From: Spirochaetales bacterium
GTDB taxonomy: Bacteria; Spirochaetota; Spirochaetia; DAHUYW01
NCBI GenBank assembly: GCA_027306915.1
Contig: DAHUYW010000050.1
Location: forward strand, 1-27,288
Direction of reading: 5' to 3'
DNA: 27,288 bases
Below, piece by piece: positions 1-8,343 of this stretch; position 1 is the stretch's first letter, and every line of letters starts with the position of its first letter. A model generated the notes under the pieces. The model was not told the DNA's origin. It searched no databases and worked only from the letters and a program-made list of their open reading frames with translations. Position numbers and translations under genes: made by a program.

Positions 1-2
1 TC

Positions 3-410
3 CCCTGGGCGCTCAAGCGCCGGACCACCGATCAATCGATCGAGGACGTCGTCGTACCGATCGCCGCGATTCCGGAGGTGCTTGACGAGCTCCGACGGCT
101 CGAGGGGGTATTTGGTGTGGCGATCCCCTGCTTCGGTCACGCGGGCGACGGCAATCTCCACGCCCACGTGCAGAAGAACCCCTCGTGGTCGCGCGAGGAG
201 TGGGAAGCTCGCGAGCCTGGCATCCTGAGCGAGCTCTACGAGATGGTCGCCCGCCTGGGCGGGACGATCTCGGGCGAGCACGGGATCGGCCACAAGCGGA
301 AGCCCTACCTGCCCCTGGTGATGAGCGACCGGCAGATCGAGCTCATGCGGCAGATCAAGCGCGCCTTCGATCCGGCCGGCATTCTCAACCCAGGCAAGAT
401 CTTCGACTAG
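3..410 (+). CDS. glcD: FAD-linked oxidase, GlcD-like (partial, C-terminal part)
   Basis: This is the 3' end of a gene that starts upstream of the window; frame 3 is open from base 3. About 135 residues are visible. They form the C-terminal FAD-oxidase domain of the glycolate oxidase GlcD / D-lactate dehydrogenase family, which oxidises 2-hydroxy acids with FAD. Seen directly: EDVVVP at the start, the cofactor/metal-site motif HAGDGNLH, then GGTISGEHGIGHKRKPYL, and the family's typical ending FDPAGILNPGKIF. The N-terminal FAD-binding domain is outside the window, so I cannot say whether an Fe-S domain is fused. The exact substrate (glycolate, D-lactate or another hydroxy acid) cannot be decided. 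The next gene, an MFS permease, follows on the same strand and may be co-transcribed. The family call is secure; the symbol is by similarity only. Confidence 0.9.
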   Translation, partial: PWALKRRTTDQSIEDVVVPIAAIPEVLDELRRLEGVFGVAIPCFGHAGDGNLHAHVQKNPSWSREEWEAREPGILSELYEMVARLGGTISGEHGIGHKRKPYLPLVMSDRQIELMRQIKRAFDPAGILNPGKIFD

Positions 411-429
411 CGCCGCGACAGCTCGCGAG

Positions 430-448
430 GGATGCCGCAGGGGCATCC
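430..448 (+). terminator. Small hairpin between glcD and the MFS gene
   Basis: GGATGCC (430-436) and GGCATCC (442-448) form a perfect 7-bp stem with a 5-nt loop, 20 bp after the glcD stop. No T-run follows, so it is at best a weak or Rho-assisted stop or an RNA-stabilising hairpin. It contains the ATG at 432, which argues against that codon as the start of the next gene. Confidence 0.3.
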
Positions 449-482
449 GCGGCAAGAATCTGCGAACAAAGGAACAGCAAAG

Positions 483-1781
483 GTGCCGCTATCCATACGC
501 ATCCGTCTCTCCCTCGTCATGTTTTTCCAGTCCGCGGTGAACGCGGCGGTCTTCCCGATCCTGAGCCTCTACCTGTCGGCCTACCTCCACTTCAGCGGCT
601 CGCAAACCGGGCTGGTCATGTCGATGACCGCCGTCGCCGCCTTCGTGTCGCCGCTCATCGGGGCCTTCGTCGCGGACAGAATCGTCCGCGCCGAGCGGCT
701 CTACTCCCTGTGTCAGCTGCTGGCCTCGATCATCATGCTGGTTCTTTCCTTCGAGCGGAGCTTCCCCTCGGTTCTTCTCGTCTACCTCGCCTTCGCGCTC
801 GTCTACGGTCCGAGCAATGCCTTGGCGACCGCGATCGTCTTCCACCACTCCCCGGACGCAAAGCGCGGCTTCGGGGGACTCCGGGTGTGGGGAACGATCG
901 GCTGGATTACGGTCGCCTGGGCCTTCGGATTTCTGTGGCTCCGGGCTGGGGGGGGAGGCCACGAGGTGATCGACCGGCTTCCCGGCTCCCTGCGCCTCGC
1001 CTCGATCACCTCGCTCACGGTGGGCATGTTTGCCTTTGCCCTGCCCGCGCGGGCCGTCCCCTCGAGGAGCGGACCGCCGACCTTCCTGCCTCTCGAGTCG
1101 ATCAGGATCCTGCGCCGCCCCGCAATCCTCCTCTTCCTGCTCTTCAGCCTGCTCGAACAGAGCATGGACTCCTACTACTACTTCGGGACCTCGCTCTTTC
1201 TGCGCCACCTCGGTTACGGGCCGGGGCTCATCCTGCCCCTCATGAGCCTCGGGCAGATGACGGAGATCGTCACCATGGTGCTCCTTGGGCGCCTCCTCGG
1301 GCGCCTGCCCTTCAGGGCGATGTTCGCGATCGGGGCTTCCGCCGAGCTTGCGCGATTCGCGATCTTCTTCGTCGGCGCGCCCCCCGCCCTCGTGATCGCA
1401 GGGCTCGCCATGCACGGGATCGCGTTTGCCGGTTTCTTCGGCAGCGCCTACATCTATCTGGATCTCCAGAGCACGCCGAGCGCGCGGGCGGGGGTTCAGC
1501 AGCTCTTCGCGATCGCCACGGGGGGCTTCGGAAGCCTCTTGGGGAATCTTCTCGTCGGAAGGATGCTGGATCTCGCCTCGGCGGGAGCCGGGGGTACGAG
1601 CTGGCGGCTGTTCTGGGCGGTGCCGGCAGGGATCGCGGTGGTAGTCATAGGGGGGATACTCGCGTTTCTCCGCGAGGTGCGCCCGCGCGAGACTGGGACC
1701 CCGGCCCGCAAGCCGCAGCGAACGCGTCAGGAGCCGCTGCGACCCCCGCGGGCAGGTCGGCCTCCACTGGAGAGCCGATAG
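483..1781 (+). CDS. MFS permease, NupG-like nucleoside:H+ symporter family
   Basis: An inner-membrane permease of about 432 residues with around 12 hydrophobic segments. It resembles the nucleoside:H+ symporter branch of the major facilitator superfamily. Seen: an early helix ending in FPILSLYLSAYL, the loop GAFVADRIVRAERLYS after helix 2 where MFS proteins carry a basic/acidic turn, and RVWGTIGWI, which aligns in type and place with RIWGTIGFI of E. coli NupG. I chose GTG 483 because AAGGA (469-473) lies 9 nt upstream; the earlier ATG at 432 sits in a hairpin and has no ribosome site. The C-terminal tail of about 30 residues is Pro/Arg-rich and probably disordered. Neighbours give no clear substrate: a hydroxy-acid oxidase lies upstream and a LacI-type regulator downstream. 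It may carry a nucleoside, sugar or other small solute. Confidence 0.8.
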   Translation: MPLSIRIRLSLVMFFQSAVNAAVFPILSLYLSAYLHFSGSQTGLVMSMTAVAAFVSPLIGAFVADRIVRAERLYSLCQLLASIIMLVLSFERSFPSVLLVYLAFALVYGPSNALATAIVFHHSPDAKRGFGGLRVWGTIGWITVAWAFGFLWLRAGGGGHEVIDRLPGSLRLASITSLTVGMFAFALPARAVPSRSGPPTFLPLESIRILRRPAILLFLLFSLLEQSMDSYYYFGTSLFLRHLGYGPGLILPLMSLGQMTEIVTMVLLGRLLGRLPFRAMFAIGASAELARFAIFFVGAPPALVIAGLAMHGIAFAGFFGSAYIYLDLQSTPSARAGVQQLFAIATGGFGSLLGNLLVGRMLDLASAGAGGTSWRLFWAVPAGIAVVVIGGILAFLREVRPRETGTPARKPQRTRQEPLRPPRAGRPPLESR

Positions 1782-1793
1782 GACGCGACGCCG

Positions 1794-1822
1794 TTGACCG
1801 AAGAACATGCCGCTGCTACCAT
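1794..1822 (+). promoter_or_regulatory. Predicted sigma70 promoter of the LacI-type gene
   Basis: TTGACC (1794-1799), a 17-bp spacer, and TACCAT (1817-1822) preceded by TGC, an extended -10. The expected start is near 1829, giving a leader of about 22 nt. A TCACGTGA palindrome (1837-1844) falls in that leader and could be an autoregulatory site, but it does not match the other operator found at 5131-5160. Confidence 0.45.
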
Positions 1823-1850
1823 CAATTCGCAGTGGTTCACGTGACCCGCG

Positions 1851-2972
1851 ATGAGCAAGCTCCGTGCACCGGATGAAGCCGGCTTCCAAAGGAGAACGAC
1901 GACGAAGTCCGCCCATCAGCAGAAGCTGGTCGACCTGTCAATCGACGATATCGCAGAGGCGTCGGGAGTCTCGGTATCCACCGTTTCGCGCATTCTGAAT
2001 AACAAACCGGATGTTTCCGATAGCACCCGCGAGCGGGTCTTAAGCGTCATTCGAAAAAAGGGATATGTTCCGCACCCTCATGCCCAGCGACTTGCGAGCG
2101 GCAACAGCGACACCATTGCCCTGGTTCATCCCGTAATCTCGGGGGAGGCGGACGACGTACTTCTCGATTTCATTCTCGGGGCGAGCGCAGTTGCGGAAGA
2201 GCAACGCTTCTTTTTTAATCTTGTGACGCGGTCCGTGTCCAAGCACGATCTCCAGTCCCTCTACCGCAACCACTATATCGATGGGGTCATCCTCATGCAG
2301 ATCTGCTTGAGCGACTGGCGCGTGGACTATCTTTCCAAGACCAAGCTGCCGTTCGTAATGATCGGTCGGACCGCGGACTGCGAGGATCTCCCGTACGTCG
2401 ATCTTGATTTCAAACGTGCCGTGACAATGGTGCTCGATCACCTCTCGGATCTTGGGCACACGAAGATCGCGTTTCTGAGACACCCCTCCTCCCTGATCGA
2501 GCAAGGCTATGGGCCTGCCGTACGCCAGCTGGAAGGATACTCCGAGTACGTCCGCCGACGTGGCTTTCCCGAGCTCGTGAAAGAGACCGATTTCTCGTTC
2601 GGTGCGTCCTTGGCGGCCACCGAGTCGCTCCTGGAAGCGGAGCCCGAATTGACGGCGGTGATCTCGGCGGCGGGCGACGGCATGCCGGGGGTCGTGGAAG
2701 CTGCCAGAAGACACGGGCTTCGAGTTCCGGAGGATCTGTCGATCGCCTGCTCTTCTTGTTCGGAACGAATAGCAACGTCCATGCTTCCCGCATTGACCTC
2801 GGTGAACATGGAGTCCAACTTGATGGGCTCGGCCGCGGCAAAGATGCTTATTCGGCTCCTCAAGGAGAGGCTGTACGTTCCGGAACAAAAGCTTCTTCCG
2901 CCGCGCTTCGTAGTTCGTGATAGCACCGCGCCCGCTGCGAAAGGACAGAACGGCAACAGGAGGTCGCCGTAG
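1851..2972 (+). CDS. LacI/GalR-family transcriptional regulator
   Basis: A DNA-binding regulator of 373 residues. The N-terminal helix-turn-helix begins at about residue 30 (LSIDDIAEASGVSVSTVSRI), followed by the hinge-helix region ending AQRLASG, then a periplasmic-binding-protein-like sugar-sensor domain with family landmarks such as IGRTADCEDLPYVDLD and LGHTKIAFLRHPS. The 29-residue extension before the HTH is longer than usual. No good ribosome site precedes ATG 1851, but no better in-frame start exists, and a promoter lies just upstream. The gene is convergent with the GH31 glycosidase (37 bp between stops), beyond which lies a divergent sugar ABC operon. I infer that it controls that glycosidase and importer through the double palindrome at 5131-5160. 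LacI-family operators typically have a central CG, as that site does. The ligand is unknown, probably a sugar or oligosaccharide. Confidence 0.93.
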   Translation: MSKLRAPDEAGFQRRTTTKSAHQQKLVDLSIDDIAEASGVSVSTVSRILNNKPDVSDSTRERVLSVIRKKGYVPHPHAQRLASGNSDTIALVHPVISGEADDVLLDFILGASAVAEEQRFFFNLVTRSVSKHDLQSLYRNHYIDGVILMQICLSDWRVDYLSKTKLPFVMIGRTADCEDLPYVDLDFKRAVTMVLDHLSDLGHTKIAFLRHPSSLIEQGYGPAVRQLEGYSEYVRRRGFPELVKETDFSFGASLAATESLLEAEPELTAVISAAGDGMPGVVEAARRHGLRVPEDLSIACSSCSERIATSMLPALTSVNMESNLMGSAAAKMLIRLLKERLYVPEQKLLPPRFVVRDSTAPAAKGQNGNRRSP

Positions 2973-3009
2973 CTGGTCCTCCGATGGCACGAGATGCCAG
3001 CTCCTCCTT

Positions 3010-5016
3010 CTAGTTGTTCCTACCGAGTGGAATGTTCGCTCCGTTCTTCAGATAGATCGGGATATGCTCAAGCGGCGCGTCGACTTGGATACGAGCTCCG
3101 CCTTCGATCACCGAGCCACTCCACGCATCCTTCCACATGGCACCCGCGGGAAGGTAGACAATTCGCGATCGCTTTCCGTACTCGGCCACCGGCGCCACGA
3201 GGATGTCCGGTCCGAATAGAAACTCATCTTCCACCTCGTAGCAAGGTTCATCCTTAGGAAAGTCAAAAAAAACCGGGCGCATTGGAGGAACGCCCGACTC
3301 GTGGGCTATTTGCATCTGGGTCGCGATGTAGGGGCGAAGTGCCTCTCGAAGCTCAAGGAGCCCTTTGATTATCGCGTAGGCCTCCTCACCAAACGACCAC
3401 ACCTCATTATCTCCCCCCTTCTTTGGATCGAACGAGTTTCGAGATCCGTGGACCCGAAAGACCGGGCAGAACACTCCGAACTGGAACCAACGAACAATCA
3501 GCTCGCGAAACACGGGATCCTCCGTGTTACCTCCAAAAAAACCACCAATGTCAGATGTCCACCAGGGGATGCCAGCCATCGCCATGTTGAGACCGTTCTT
3601 GATCTGCGCCTGAAGCGTCGGGAAATCAGAGAAGATGTCACCGGACCAGACGCATGCACCGTAGCGCTGACTCCCAGCCCAAGCGCTTCGGCAGAGGCTG
3701 ATGGGCAGCTCCTCGCCCGAGGCCTTGAGTCCCTCGTAAAAGGTCTTTGCCTCAAAGAGGGGATACAATGACGAGACTTTCGCCCCGTTTCCGATTGAAT
3801 AGCGGGCATTGTGGGTATCATAGGGATGCATCTCCGGCTCGCATTCGTCAAGCCAGAATAGTCGGACGCCGCGGTCGTAGTAGTTCTGTCTTGCGACTTC
3901 CCACACATAGCGGCCCGCCTCCTCGTTGGTGAAGTCAACGAAGTGGAAGTGCTCAACGTCTGAATAGGAGTCCGTGAAACGCATGAAAACAGGCAACCCG
4001 TTGTCGGCTCGAACGAGGTAACCCTTGTCCAGCATCTCCCGAAATCGGCTGCTGTTGCTGTTGACCGTCGGCCAAATGGAAACCATAGTCTCAATACCCA
4101 TGCTCTTGAGCTCCTCGATCATCTTGTCGGGTTCCGGCCAGCACTTTGGATCGAAATCCCACTCGCCCATCATCGGCCAGTGGAAGAAGTCAATGACAAT
4201 GACCGACATTGGTAGGCCACGTCTCTTGTGCTCGCGCGCGACGCCGATCAGCTCCTCCTGAGTTCGGTATCGTAGCTTGCTCTGCCAGTAGCCCATTGCC
4301 CAATCTGGCATCATAGTCGGGAATCCGGTTAATCGGGCGTATGCCTTGGCAACCTCTGCTGGATCGTCGCCGTAGAAAACGAAGTAGTCGAGCTGGTCGC
4401 TATTATCCGCAATCCAGTACGTCCCGTTACGAGCCAGCTCCACTCGACCGTATGCCGGGTTGTTCCAAAAGAAGCCGTAACCCTTGGATGAGTAGAGAAC
4501 GGGAATGATCGTGTGAGTGTTCATCTGGCGAAGCTCGAGGACGCAGCCCTTTTGGTTAAGGAACCCATTTTGATTCTGTCCCAGACCATAAAACCTCTCC
4601 TCGGAATCGGCCTTGAACCTGGCCTCAACGCGAAAGGTTGTCGGACCGGCCGCCTTGATGAGGTGTCCAGGGTCGGGGAGTGTTCGGCGGGACTGTTTTT
4701 CCTCGAGAAGCACTCTCCCACTACCTGAGTCGAAGAACCGTAGGGGGGACTCCGAAGCGATTGGGCCAGGGATCCCCGTGGTGGGGATCGCCACCGAGAG
4801 CTTGCCGCACCGTAGCCGCAACTCAGACCCTTCTCGAGTGACTCGCGCGGGAGTCGCCGCATCCTTCTGCCTGATTACCCAGTCGTGAGGAAGGAACTCT
4901 CGGTTGATCGTAGCACGAACGCGAATGCAGTCTGTGGTCCAGGCCTCCACGCGCAACAACTCACCTTGATAGCTTCTGGTGATGAAGTTGTCCCCGGTTA
5001 CGTATTCTGCTCCCAT
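3010..5016 (-). CDS. GH31 alpha-glycosidase (alpha-xylosidase / alpha-glucosidase type)
   Basis: A 668-residue glycoside hydrolase of family 31, a retaining enzyme releasing alpha-linked glucose, xylose or similar from oligosaccharide ends. Seen: the N-terminal beta-sandwich with RFYGLGQNQNGFLNQKG, then the TIM barrel with WAMGYWQSKLRYRTQEE, the nucleophile motif FWLDECEPEM (Asp390) and the acid/base motif VWSGDIFSDF (Asp460), then WWTSDIGGFFGG and CPVFRVHG. The 70-residue gap between the catalytic Asp residues suits the family. LDECEPE resembles the LDA(S/T)EP form of Bacteroidetes/Cellvibrio alpha-xylosidases more than the WIDMNE of alpha-glucosidases, so alpha-xyloside is my first guess. 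There is no signal peptide, so it acts in the cytoplasm on imported sugars. GGAGGG lies just before ATG 5016. It is divergent from the ABC binding-protein gene and probably shares LacI control. Confidence 0.9.
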   Translation of the reverse strand: MGAEYVTGDNFITRSYQGELLRVEAWTTDCIRVRATINREFLPHDWVIRQKDAATPARVTREGSELRLRCGKLSVAIPTTGIPGPIASESPLRFFDSGSGRVLLEEKQSRRTLPDPGHLIKAAGPTTFRVEARFKADSEERFYGLGQNQNGFLNQKGCVLELRQMNTHTIIPVLYSSKGYGFFWNNPAYGRVELARNGTYWIADNSDQLDYFVFYGDDPAEVAKAYARLTGFPTMMPDWAMGYWQSKLRYRTQEELIGVAREHKRRGLPMSVIVIDFFHWPMMGEWDFDPKCWPEPDKMIEELKSMGIETMVSIWPTVNSNSSRFREMLDKGYLVRADNGLPVFMRFTDSYSDVEHFHFVDFTNEEAGRYVWEVARQNYYDRGVRLFWLDECEPEMHPYDTHNARYSIGNGAKVSSLYPLFEAKTFYEGLKASGEELPISLCRSAWAGSQRYGACVWSGDIFSDFPTLQAQIKNGLNMAMAGIPWWTSDIGGFFGGNTEDPVFRELIVRWFQFGVFCPVFRVHGSRNSFDPKKGGDNEVWSFGEEAYAIIKGLLELREALRPYIATQMQIAHESGVPPMRPVFFDFPKDEPCYEVEDEFLFGPDILVAPVAEYGKRSRIVYLPAGAMWKDAWSGSVIEGGARIQVDAPLEHIPIYLKNGANIPLGRNN

Positions 5017-5100
5017 CTATCCCTCCTCAAGGGCCTGCGCACGCAAAAGGATGGTCGTTTGACCGAGCGCCGTGGCCGCCAACCTAGAAAAGCATTTTGC

Positions 5101-5129
5101 TTGACAAACAGCCTGAACGAATATAGCAT
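5101..5129 (+). promoter_or_regulatory. Predicted sigma70 promoter of the first sugar ABC operon
   Basis: Consensus TTGACA (5101-5106), 17-bp spacer, TAGCAT (5124-5129, 4 of 6). An alternative -10 is TATAGC (5122-5127) with a 15-bp spacer. The expected start falls inside the palindromic operator at 5131-5160, which is the usual place for LacI-type repression. Confidence 0.6.
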
Positions 5130-5130
5130 G

Positions 5131-5160
5131 TCCGGTAGCGCTACCGCAAGCGCTACCGGA
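5131..5160 (+). promoter_or_regulatory. LacI-type double-palindrome operator
   Basis: Two 12-bp arms, TCCGGTAGCGCT (5131-5142) and AGCGCTACCGGA (5149-5160), are perfect inverted repeats separated by ACCGCA. The left part also contains the perfect 12-bp palindrome GGTAGCGCTACC (5134-5145) with a central CG, typical of LacI-family operators. The site overlaps the predicted transcription start of the ABC operon and lies in the region shared with the divergent GH31 gene. Confidence 0.7.
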
Positions 5161-5188
5161 ACTTAAATCGATCGGAGGGAAAAAGGAC

Positions 5189-6433
5189 ATGAAGAAACGG
5201 ATCTTTCTCTTCCTTGTTGCGATTCTATTCTCCGCCCTGACTCTGCCGGTATTCGCGGGAGGGCAGAAGGAGAGTGGGACTTCCGTCAGTCAGGCCGTCA
5301 CCTTGACCGAGATGGACTACTGGGGCGGCGACCCGGGAAACTCCGCCATGAAGGCCTATATCGCGTCTTTCGAAGCGGCTCATCCGAACATTAAGGTAGA
5401 GCGTACAACCGTGCCCTTCGGGAACCTCCTTTCCAAGGCTTTGACACAGGCAGCTTCCCATTCGCTTCCTGACATACTGGAGCTCGATAACCCTGACCTG
5501 CAGGCGTTTGCCTCAACCGGCGCCCTCGCGCCGCTCGATTCCTTCGCCGATATCGACAAGTCGCAGTATTATGCGGGTCCTCTGTCAACTGTCACTTACG
5601 AAGGCAAGCTCTACGGCCTGCCCGTTGGCAACAATGACCTGGCGATCATATACAACAAAAAGATGTTCGCCGACGCCGGGCTGACCCCTCCAAAGACGTG
5701 GGAGGATCTCCTGGCGGATGCGAAGGCGCTCACCCACGGGACCACCTACGGCTTTGCGTTCAGCGCGCCCACCACTGAGGAGCTGACGTGGCAATTCGAG
5801 CCCTGGCTCTGGACCGCGGGAGGCAGCCTCCGGCACATCAATTCTCCGGAGTCGATCTCGGCTCTGAAGCTGTGGGTAACAATGGTGCAAAATGGTTGGG
5901 CGTCCAAATCGGTGCTCAACTGGGAGCAGGCCAACGTCGAGCAGCAGTTCGAGAACGGCTACGCAGCGATGCAAGAGAACGGACCTTGGCAGCTTCCGCT
6001 CCTGAAGAAGAGCGGGGTAGATTTCGGGATCATCCCCATACCGGTTCCGAAGGAGGGCATGAGCCCGGTTCCTCCGCTTGGAGGCGAGGTATTCACGATA
6101 CCCGCCAGCACGCCGCAGAAGGAGAAGAACGCCTGGACCTTCATCGCTTGGATGCAGCAGCCGGACAATCTTATCTCGATCAACAAGGCCTTCTCCTACA
6201 TACCCGCGTATATCCCGGCGGCTCAGAAGCTGGTTGAGGAGAACCCGTTGCTCAGCGTCTTTGCCAAGGAGCTTTCGACGGGACGCGCGCGCACGCTTCA
6301 CCTTGGGCAGAATTATCCGAAGGTATCGCAGATCGTCTGGACGGCGGTTCAAGCTGCTCTTGCAGGGACGGCAACTCCCGAGCAGGCGTTCACGCAGGCC
6401 CAGCAGCAGGTTGACCAGGCCCTCAAGCAGTGA
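5189..6433 (+). CDS. Sugar ABC transporter substrate-binding protein (family 1)
   Basis: A 414-residue extracytoplasmic solute-binding protein of the MalE-like family 1, which captures a sugar or oligosaccharide for the two permeases encoded next. Seen: a Sec signal peptide (KKR, hydrophobic core, FAGGQKES after the cleavage region), then MDYWGGDPGN, FEAAHPNIKVE, LPVGNNDLAIIYNKKMFADAGL and PKTWEDLL, all family hallmarks. There is no cysteine at the cleavage site, so it looks periplasmic rather than a lipoprotein. GGAGGG (5174-5179) lies 9 nt before ATG 5189. It is first in an operon under a predicted LacI operator and divergent from a GH31 enzyme, suggesting an alpha-linked di- or oligosaccharide. 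The ligand cannot be named. A stem-loop follows the stop codon. Confidence 0.93.
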   Translation: MKKRIFLFLVAILFSALTLPVFAGGQKESGTSVSQAVTLTEMDYWGGDPGNSAMKAYIASFEAAHPNIKVERTTVPFGNLLSKALTQAASHSLPDILELDNPDLQAFASTGALAPLDSFADIDKSQYYAGPLSTVTYEGKLYGLPVGNNDLAIIYNKKMFADAGLTPPKTWEDLLADAKALTHGTTYGFAFSAPTTEELTWQFEPWLWTAGGSLRHINSPESISALKLWVTMVQNGWASKSVLNWEQANVEQQFENGYAAMQENGPWQLPLLKKSGVDFGIIPIPVPKEGMSPVPPLGGEVFTIPASTPQKEKNAWTFIAWMQQPDNLISINKAFSYIPAYIPAAQKLVEENPLLSVFAKELSTGRARTLHLGQNYPKVSQIVWTAVQAALAGTATPEQAFTQAQQQVDQALKQ

Positions 6434-6449
6434 GTTTTTGGGGGTTGCA

Positions 6450-6485
6450 GGCGACCGCCGGAAGAGAGCCTTTCTCGCGGTCGCC
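6450..6485 (+). other. Intercistronic hairpin after the binding-protein gene
   Basis: GGCGACCGC (6450-6458) and GCGGTCGCC (6477-6485) make a perfect 9-bp stem with an 18-nt loop, starting 16 bp after the stop codon. No T-run follows, so it probably stabilises the upstream mRNA or partly attenuates transcription, letting the binding protein be made in excess over the permeases. Confidence 0.5.
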
Positions 6486-6530
6486 GCTTCGCCTTCGGCG
6501 GTCTTCCGCGGCGGAGGCACGAGGAATCGC

Positions 6531-7451
6531 ATGAGCCGGTTCCACCAAGGACGCCGGCGCTCGCTTCGCTCGGCGCGGCGATACCGGCTTCTCTTTCTCC
6601 TTCCGATTCTCGCCGATATCCTGATTGTCTTCGTCTACCCCCTGTACACCAATATCACGATGAGCTTTGAGAAATACGGGATCGCAGCCTTCGTGAGCGG
6701 AAGGGCTCCCTTCGTCGGCCTCAAGAACTATGTCGAGGTATTCTCAAATCCCCTCATGGGAAGTACGGTGGTGAACACCGTCCTCTTCACGATAGGGTCG
6801 ATCGTCTTTCAGTTTATCCTGGGGATGATCTTTGCCCTTTTCTTCAAGCGTCGATTCGCAGGAAGTCAGCTTCTGCGGACGCTCCTTCTGATCCCATGGC
6901 TCCTGCCCCTGATCGTCTCGGCGACCACCTTCCGCTGGATGTTCGATCATACCAACGGGATCATCAACCAGTTTCTTCAGAATCTTCACCTGATCTCGCA
7001 GCCGCTCGGATGGTTGATCACCCCCAATCTCGCACTTCTCTCCGTCATCATTACCAACATTTGGATCGGCATTCCCTTCAACATGGTACTGCTGTATGGA
7101 GGGTTGGTGAGCATTCCGGACGAATACTACGAGGCTGCCTCCATCGACGGAGCAAACGGGGTGCAGTCCTTCTGGTACATCACGATACCCTCACTGAGAG
7201 AAATCATCACGATCGTCCTGATGCTCGGTCTCATCTACACTCTGAAGGTTTTCGATGTGATCAGAGTACTGACCGGCGGCGGACCCGCGAACTCAACGCA
7301 GATACTCTCCACGTGGTCATACGCACTCTCATTCACAGATCTGTCGTTTGGCCAGGGGGCCGCCGTCGGGAACGTGCTCATCGGGGTGTCGCTGGTTTTC
7401 TCGATGATTTACCTGCGCACGGCGAAAATCGCGTCGGGACCTGCGCGGTAA
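6531..7451 (+). CDS. Sugar ABC transporter permease (MalF-like)
   Basis: A 306-residue inner-membrane permease with about six hydrophobic helices. The EAA loop that contacts the ATPase is visible as EYYEAASIDGANGVQSF followed by ITIPSL, diagnostic of CUT1-type sugar importers. The N-terminus is strongly basic (RFHQGRRRSLRSARRYR), giving a cytoplasmic start. I use ATG 6531: GAGGA lies 5 nt upstream, and the longer open frame before it overlaps the binding-protein gene without similarity to anything. It is the second gene of the operon, 97 bp after the binding protein, with a hairpin between them. With the next gene it should form the heterodimeric channel. No ATPase gene is present here. Confidence 0.92.
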   Translation: MSRFHQGRRRSLRSARRYRLLFLLPILADILIVFVYPLYTNITMSFEKYGIAAFVSGRAPFVGLKNYVEVFSNPLMGSTVVNTVLFTIGSIVFQFILGMIFALFFKRRFAGSQLLRTLLLIPWLLPLIVSATTFRWMFDHTNGIINQFLQNLHLISQPLGWLITPNLALLSVIITNIWIGIPFNMVLLYGGLVSIPDEYYEAASIDGANGVQSFWYITIPSLREIITIVLMLGLIYTLKVFDVIRVLTGGGPANSTQILSTWSYALSFTDLSFGQGAAVGNVLIGVSLVFSMIYLRTAKIASGPAR

Positions 7452-7466
7452 ACGGAGCCGATGGCC

Positions 7467-8291
7467 ATGAACAAGCGAGGAGCACAGCGGTCGGTCTTGT
7501 TGGCAGTCGGCATAGTCATTGTCATAGTGATGCTCTTTCCCCTCTACTGGGCGCTCGTGGGGTCGCTCAAGACAAACAATCAGATTTTTGCGATTCCCGC
7601 AACGATCCTTCCTCCCACGCCGACCTTCGAGTCTTACCTCACCGCCTTCAGATCCGAGGGGAGCGACCTGCTTTCAAGCCTCATCATCTCGGGGGGGACC
7701 GTAGTCCTGTGTCTCGCGATCTCGGCTCCGGCCGCGTTCGCTCTGGCCCACTTCCGTTTTCGCATCACTGCGGCAGTGATTATCGCGCTGCTCCTCGCTC
7801 AAATGATCCCGCCGGTCATTCTCGCCAACTCGATGTACGTCATCTTCAACCATATCGGTCTGCTGAACAGTTACCTTGGGCTCATCATAGCCGATTCGGC
7901 TCTCGCAATTCCGTTCTCGGTGCTCATTCTTCGCGCCTACATGCAGTCGATCCCGTGGGAGCTGCCCGAGGCGGCCTTCGTCGACGGCGCAAACGACATC
8001 GTCACCTTCATTTGGATCATCATCCCGATAAGCAGGTCGGCGATCATTACGGCCGGTCTGTTCACTTTCCTATTTGCCTGGGGCGATTTTCTCTTCGCTT
8101 TGACGATGATTACAAAGCCGGGAATCGAGCCGATAACCCTCGGTCTTTTCAGCTTCATCGGGAACTTCAGCCAGCAGTGGAACGACGTCATGGCCACGGC
8201 CGTGATCGCCTCGATCCCCGCGGCAATCCTCCTCATTGTGGCTCAGAAGTACATCGCGGCCGGTCTGATCGCCGGAGCGCTTAAGGAATAG
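7467..8291 (+). CDS. Sugar ABC transporter permease (MalG-like)
   Basis: A 274-residue inner-membrane permease, partner of the preceding one. Seen: a first helix ending FPLYWALVGSLK, the MalG-type pattern, and the EAA loop ELPEAAFVDGANDIVTF, then several hydrophobic helices and the C-terminal ending AGLIAGALKE typical of MalG-like subunits. Two starts are possible, ATG 7461 and ATG 7467. The GGAG at 7454-7457 is 3 nt from the first and 9 nt from the second, so I prefer 7467. It lies 15 bp after the upstream permease and is the last gene of this operon. The ATPase must be supplied in trans, as is common for CUT1 sugar importers served by a shared MsmK-like ATPase. Confidence 0.92.
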   Translation: MNKRGAQRSVLLAVGIVIVIVMLFPLYWALVGSLKTNNQIFAIPATILPPTPTFESYLTAFRSEGSDLLSSLIISGGTVVLCLAISAPAAFALAHFRFRITAAVIIALLLAQMIPPVILANSMYVIFNHIGLLNSYLGLIIADSALAIPFSVLILRAYMQSIPWELPEAAFVDGANDIVTFIWIIIPISRSAIITAGLFTFLFAWGDFLFALTMITKPGIEPITLGLFSFIGNFSQQWNDVMATAVIASIPAAILLIVAQKYIAAGLIAGALKE

Positions 8292-8317
8292 GTGCAGACG
8301 ATCCCTCCCCCGCGGGC

Positions 8318-8343
8318 GCAAGCGTGCCCTTATGCACACTTGC
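8318..8343 (+). terminator. Hairpin after the first sugar ABC operon
   Basis: GCAAGCGTGC (8318-8327) pairs with GCACACTTGC (8334-8343) with one C-A mismatch and a 6-nt loop, 27 bp after the last stop. Only TTG follows, not a real T-run, so efficiency is uncertain. Confidence 0.4.

Noticed and set aside
1837..1844. TCACGTGA palindrome before the LacI gene as its operator
   Set aside because: It does not resemble the LacI-type site at 5131-5160; an 8-bp palindrome alone is weak evidence. Mentioned only in the promoter entry.
489..1916. Long open frame (475 codons) antisense to the MFS gene, and a similar plus-strand frame at 185-1876
   Set aside because: Low-complexity, Arg/Gly/Pro-rich translations with no family motif; typical shadow frames of GC-rich coding DNA. 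The MFS frame has clear membrane helices.
2971..3009. Bidirectional terminator between the LacI and GH31 genes (AGCTGG / CCAGCT)
   Set aside because: Only a 6-bp stem with a loop over 20 nt and no T-run on either strand.
5088..5106. AAGCA-TTT-TGCTT hairpin as a cre-like operator
   Set aside because: Five-base arms, not a cre consensus, and it overlaps the -35 box; likely chance.
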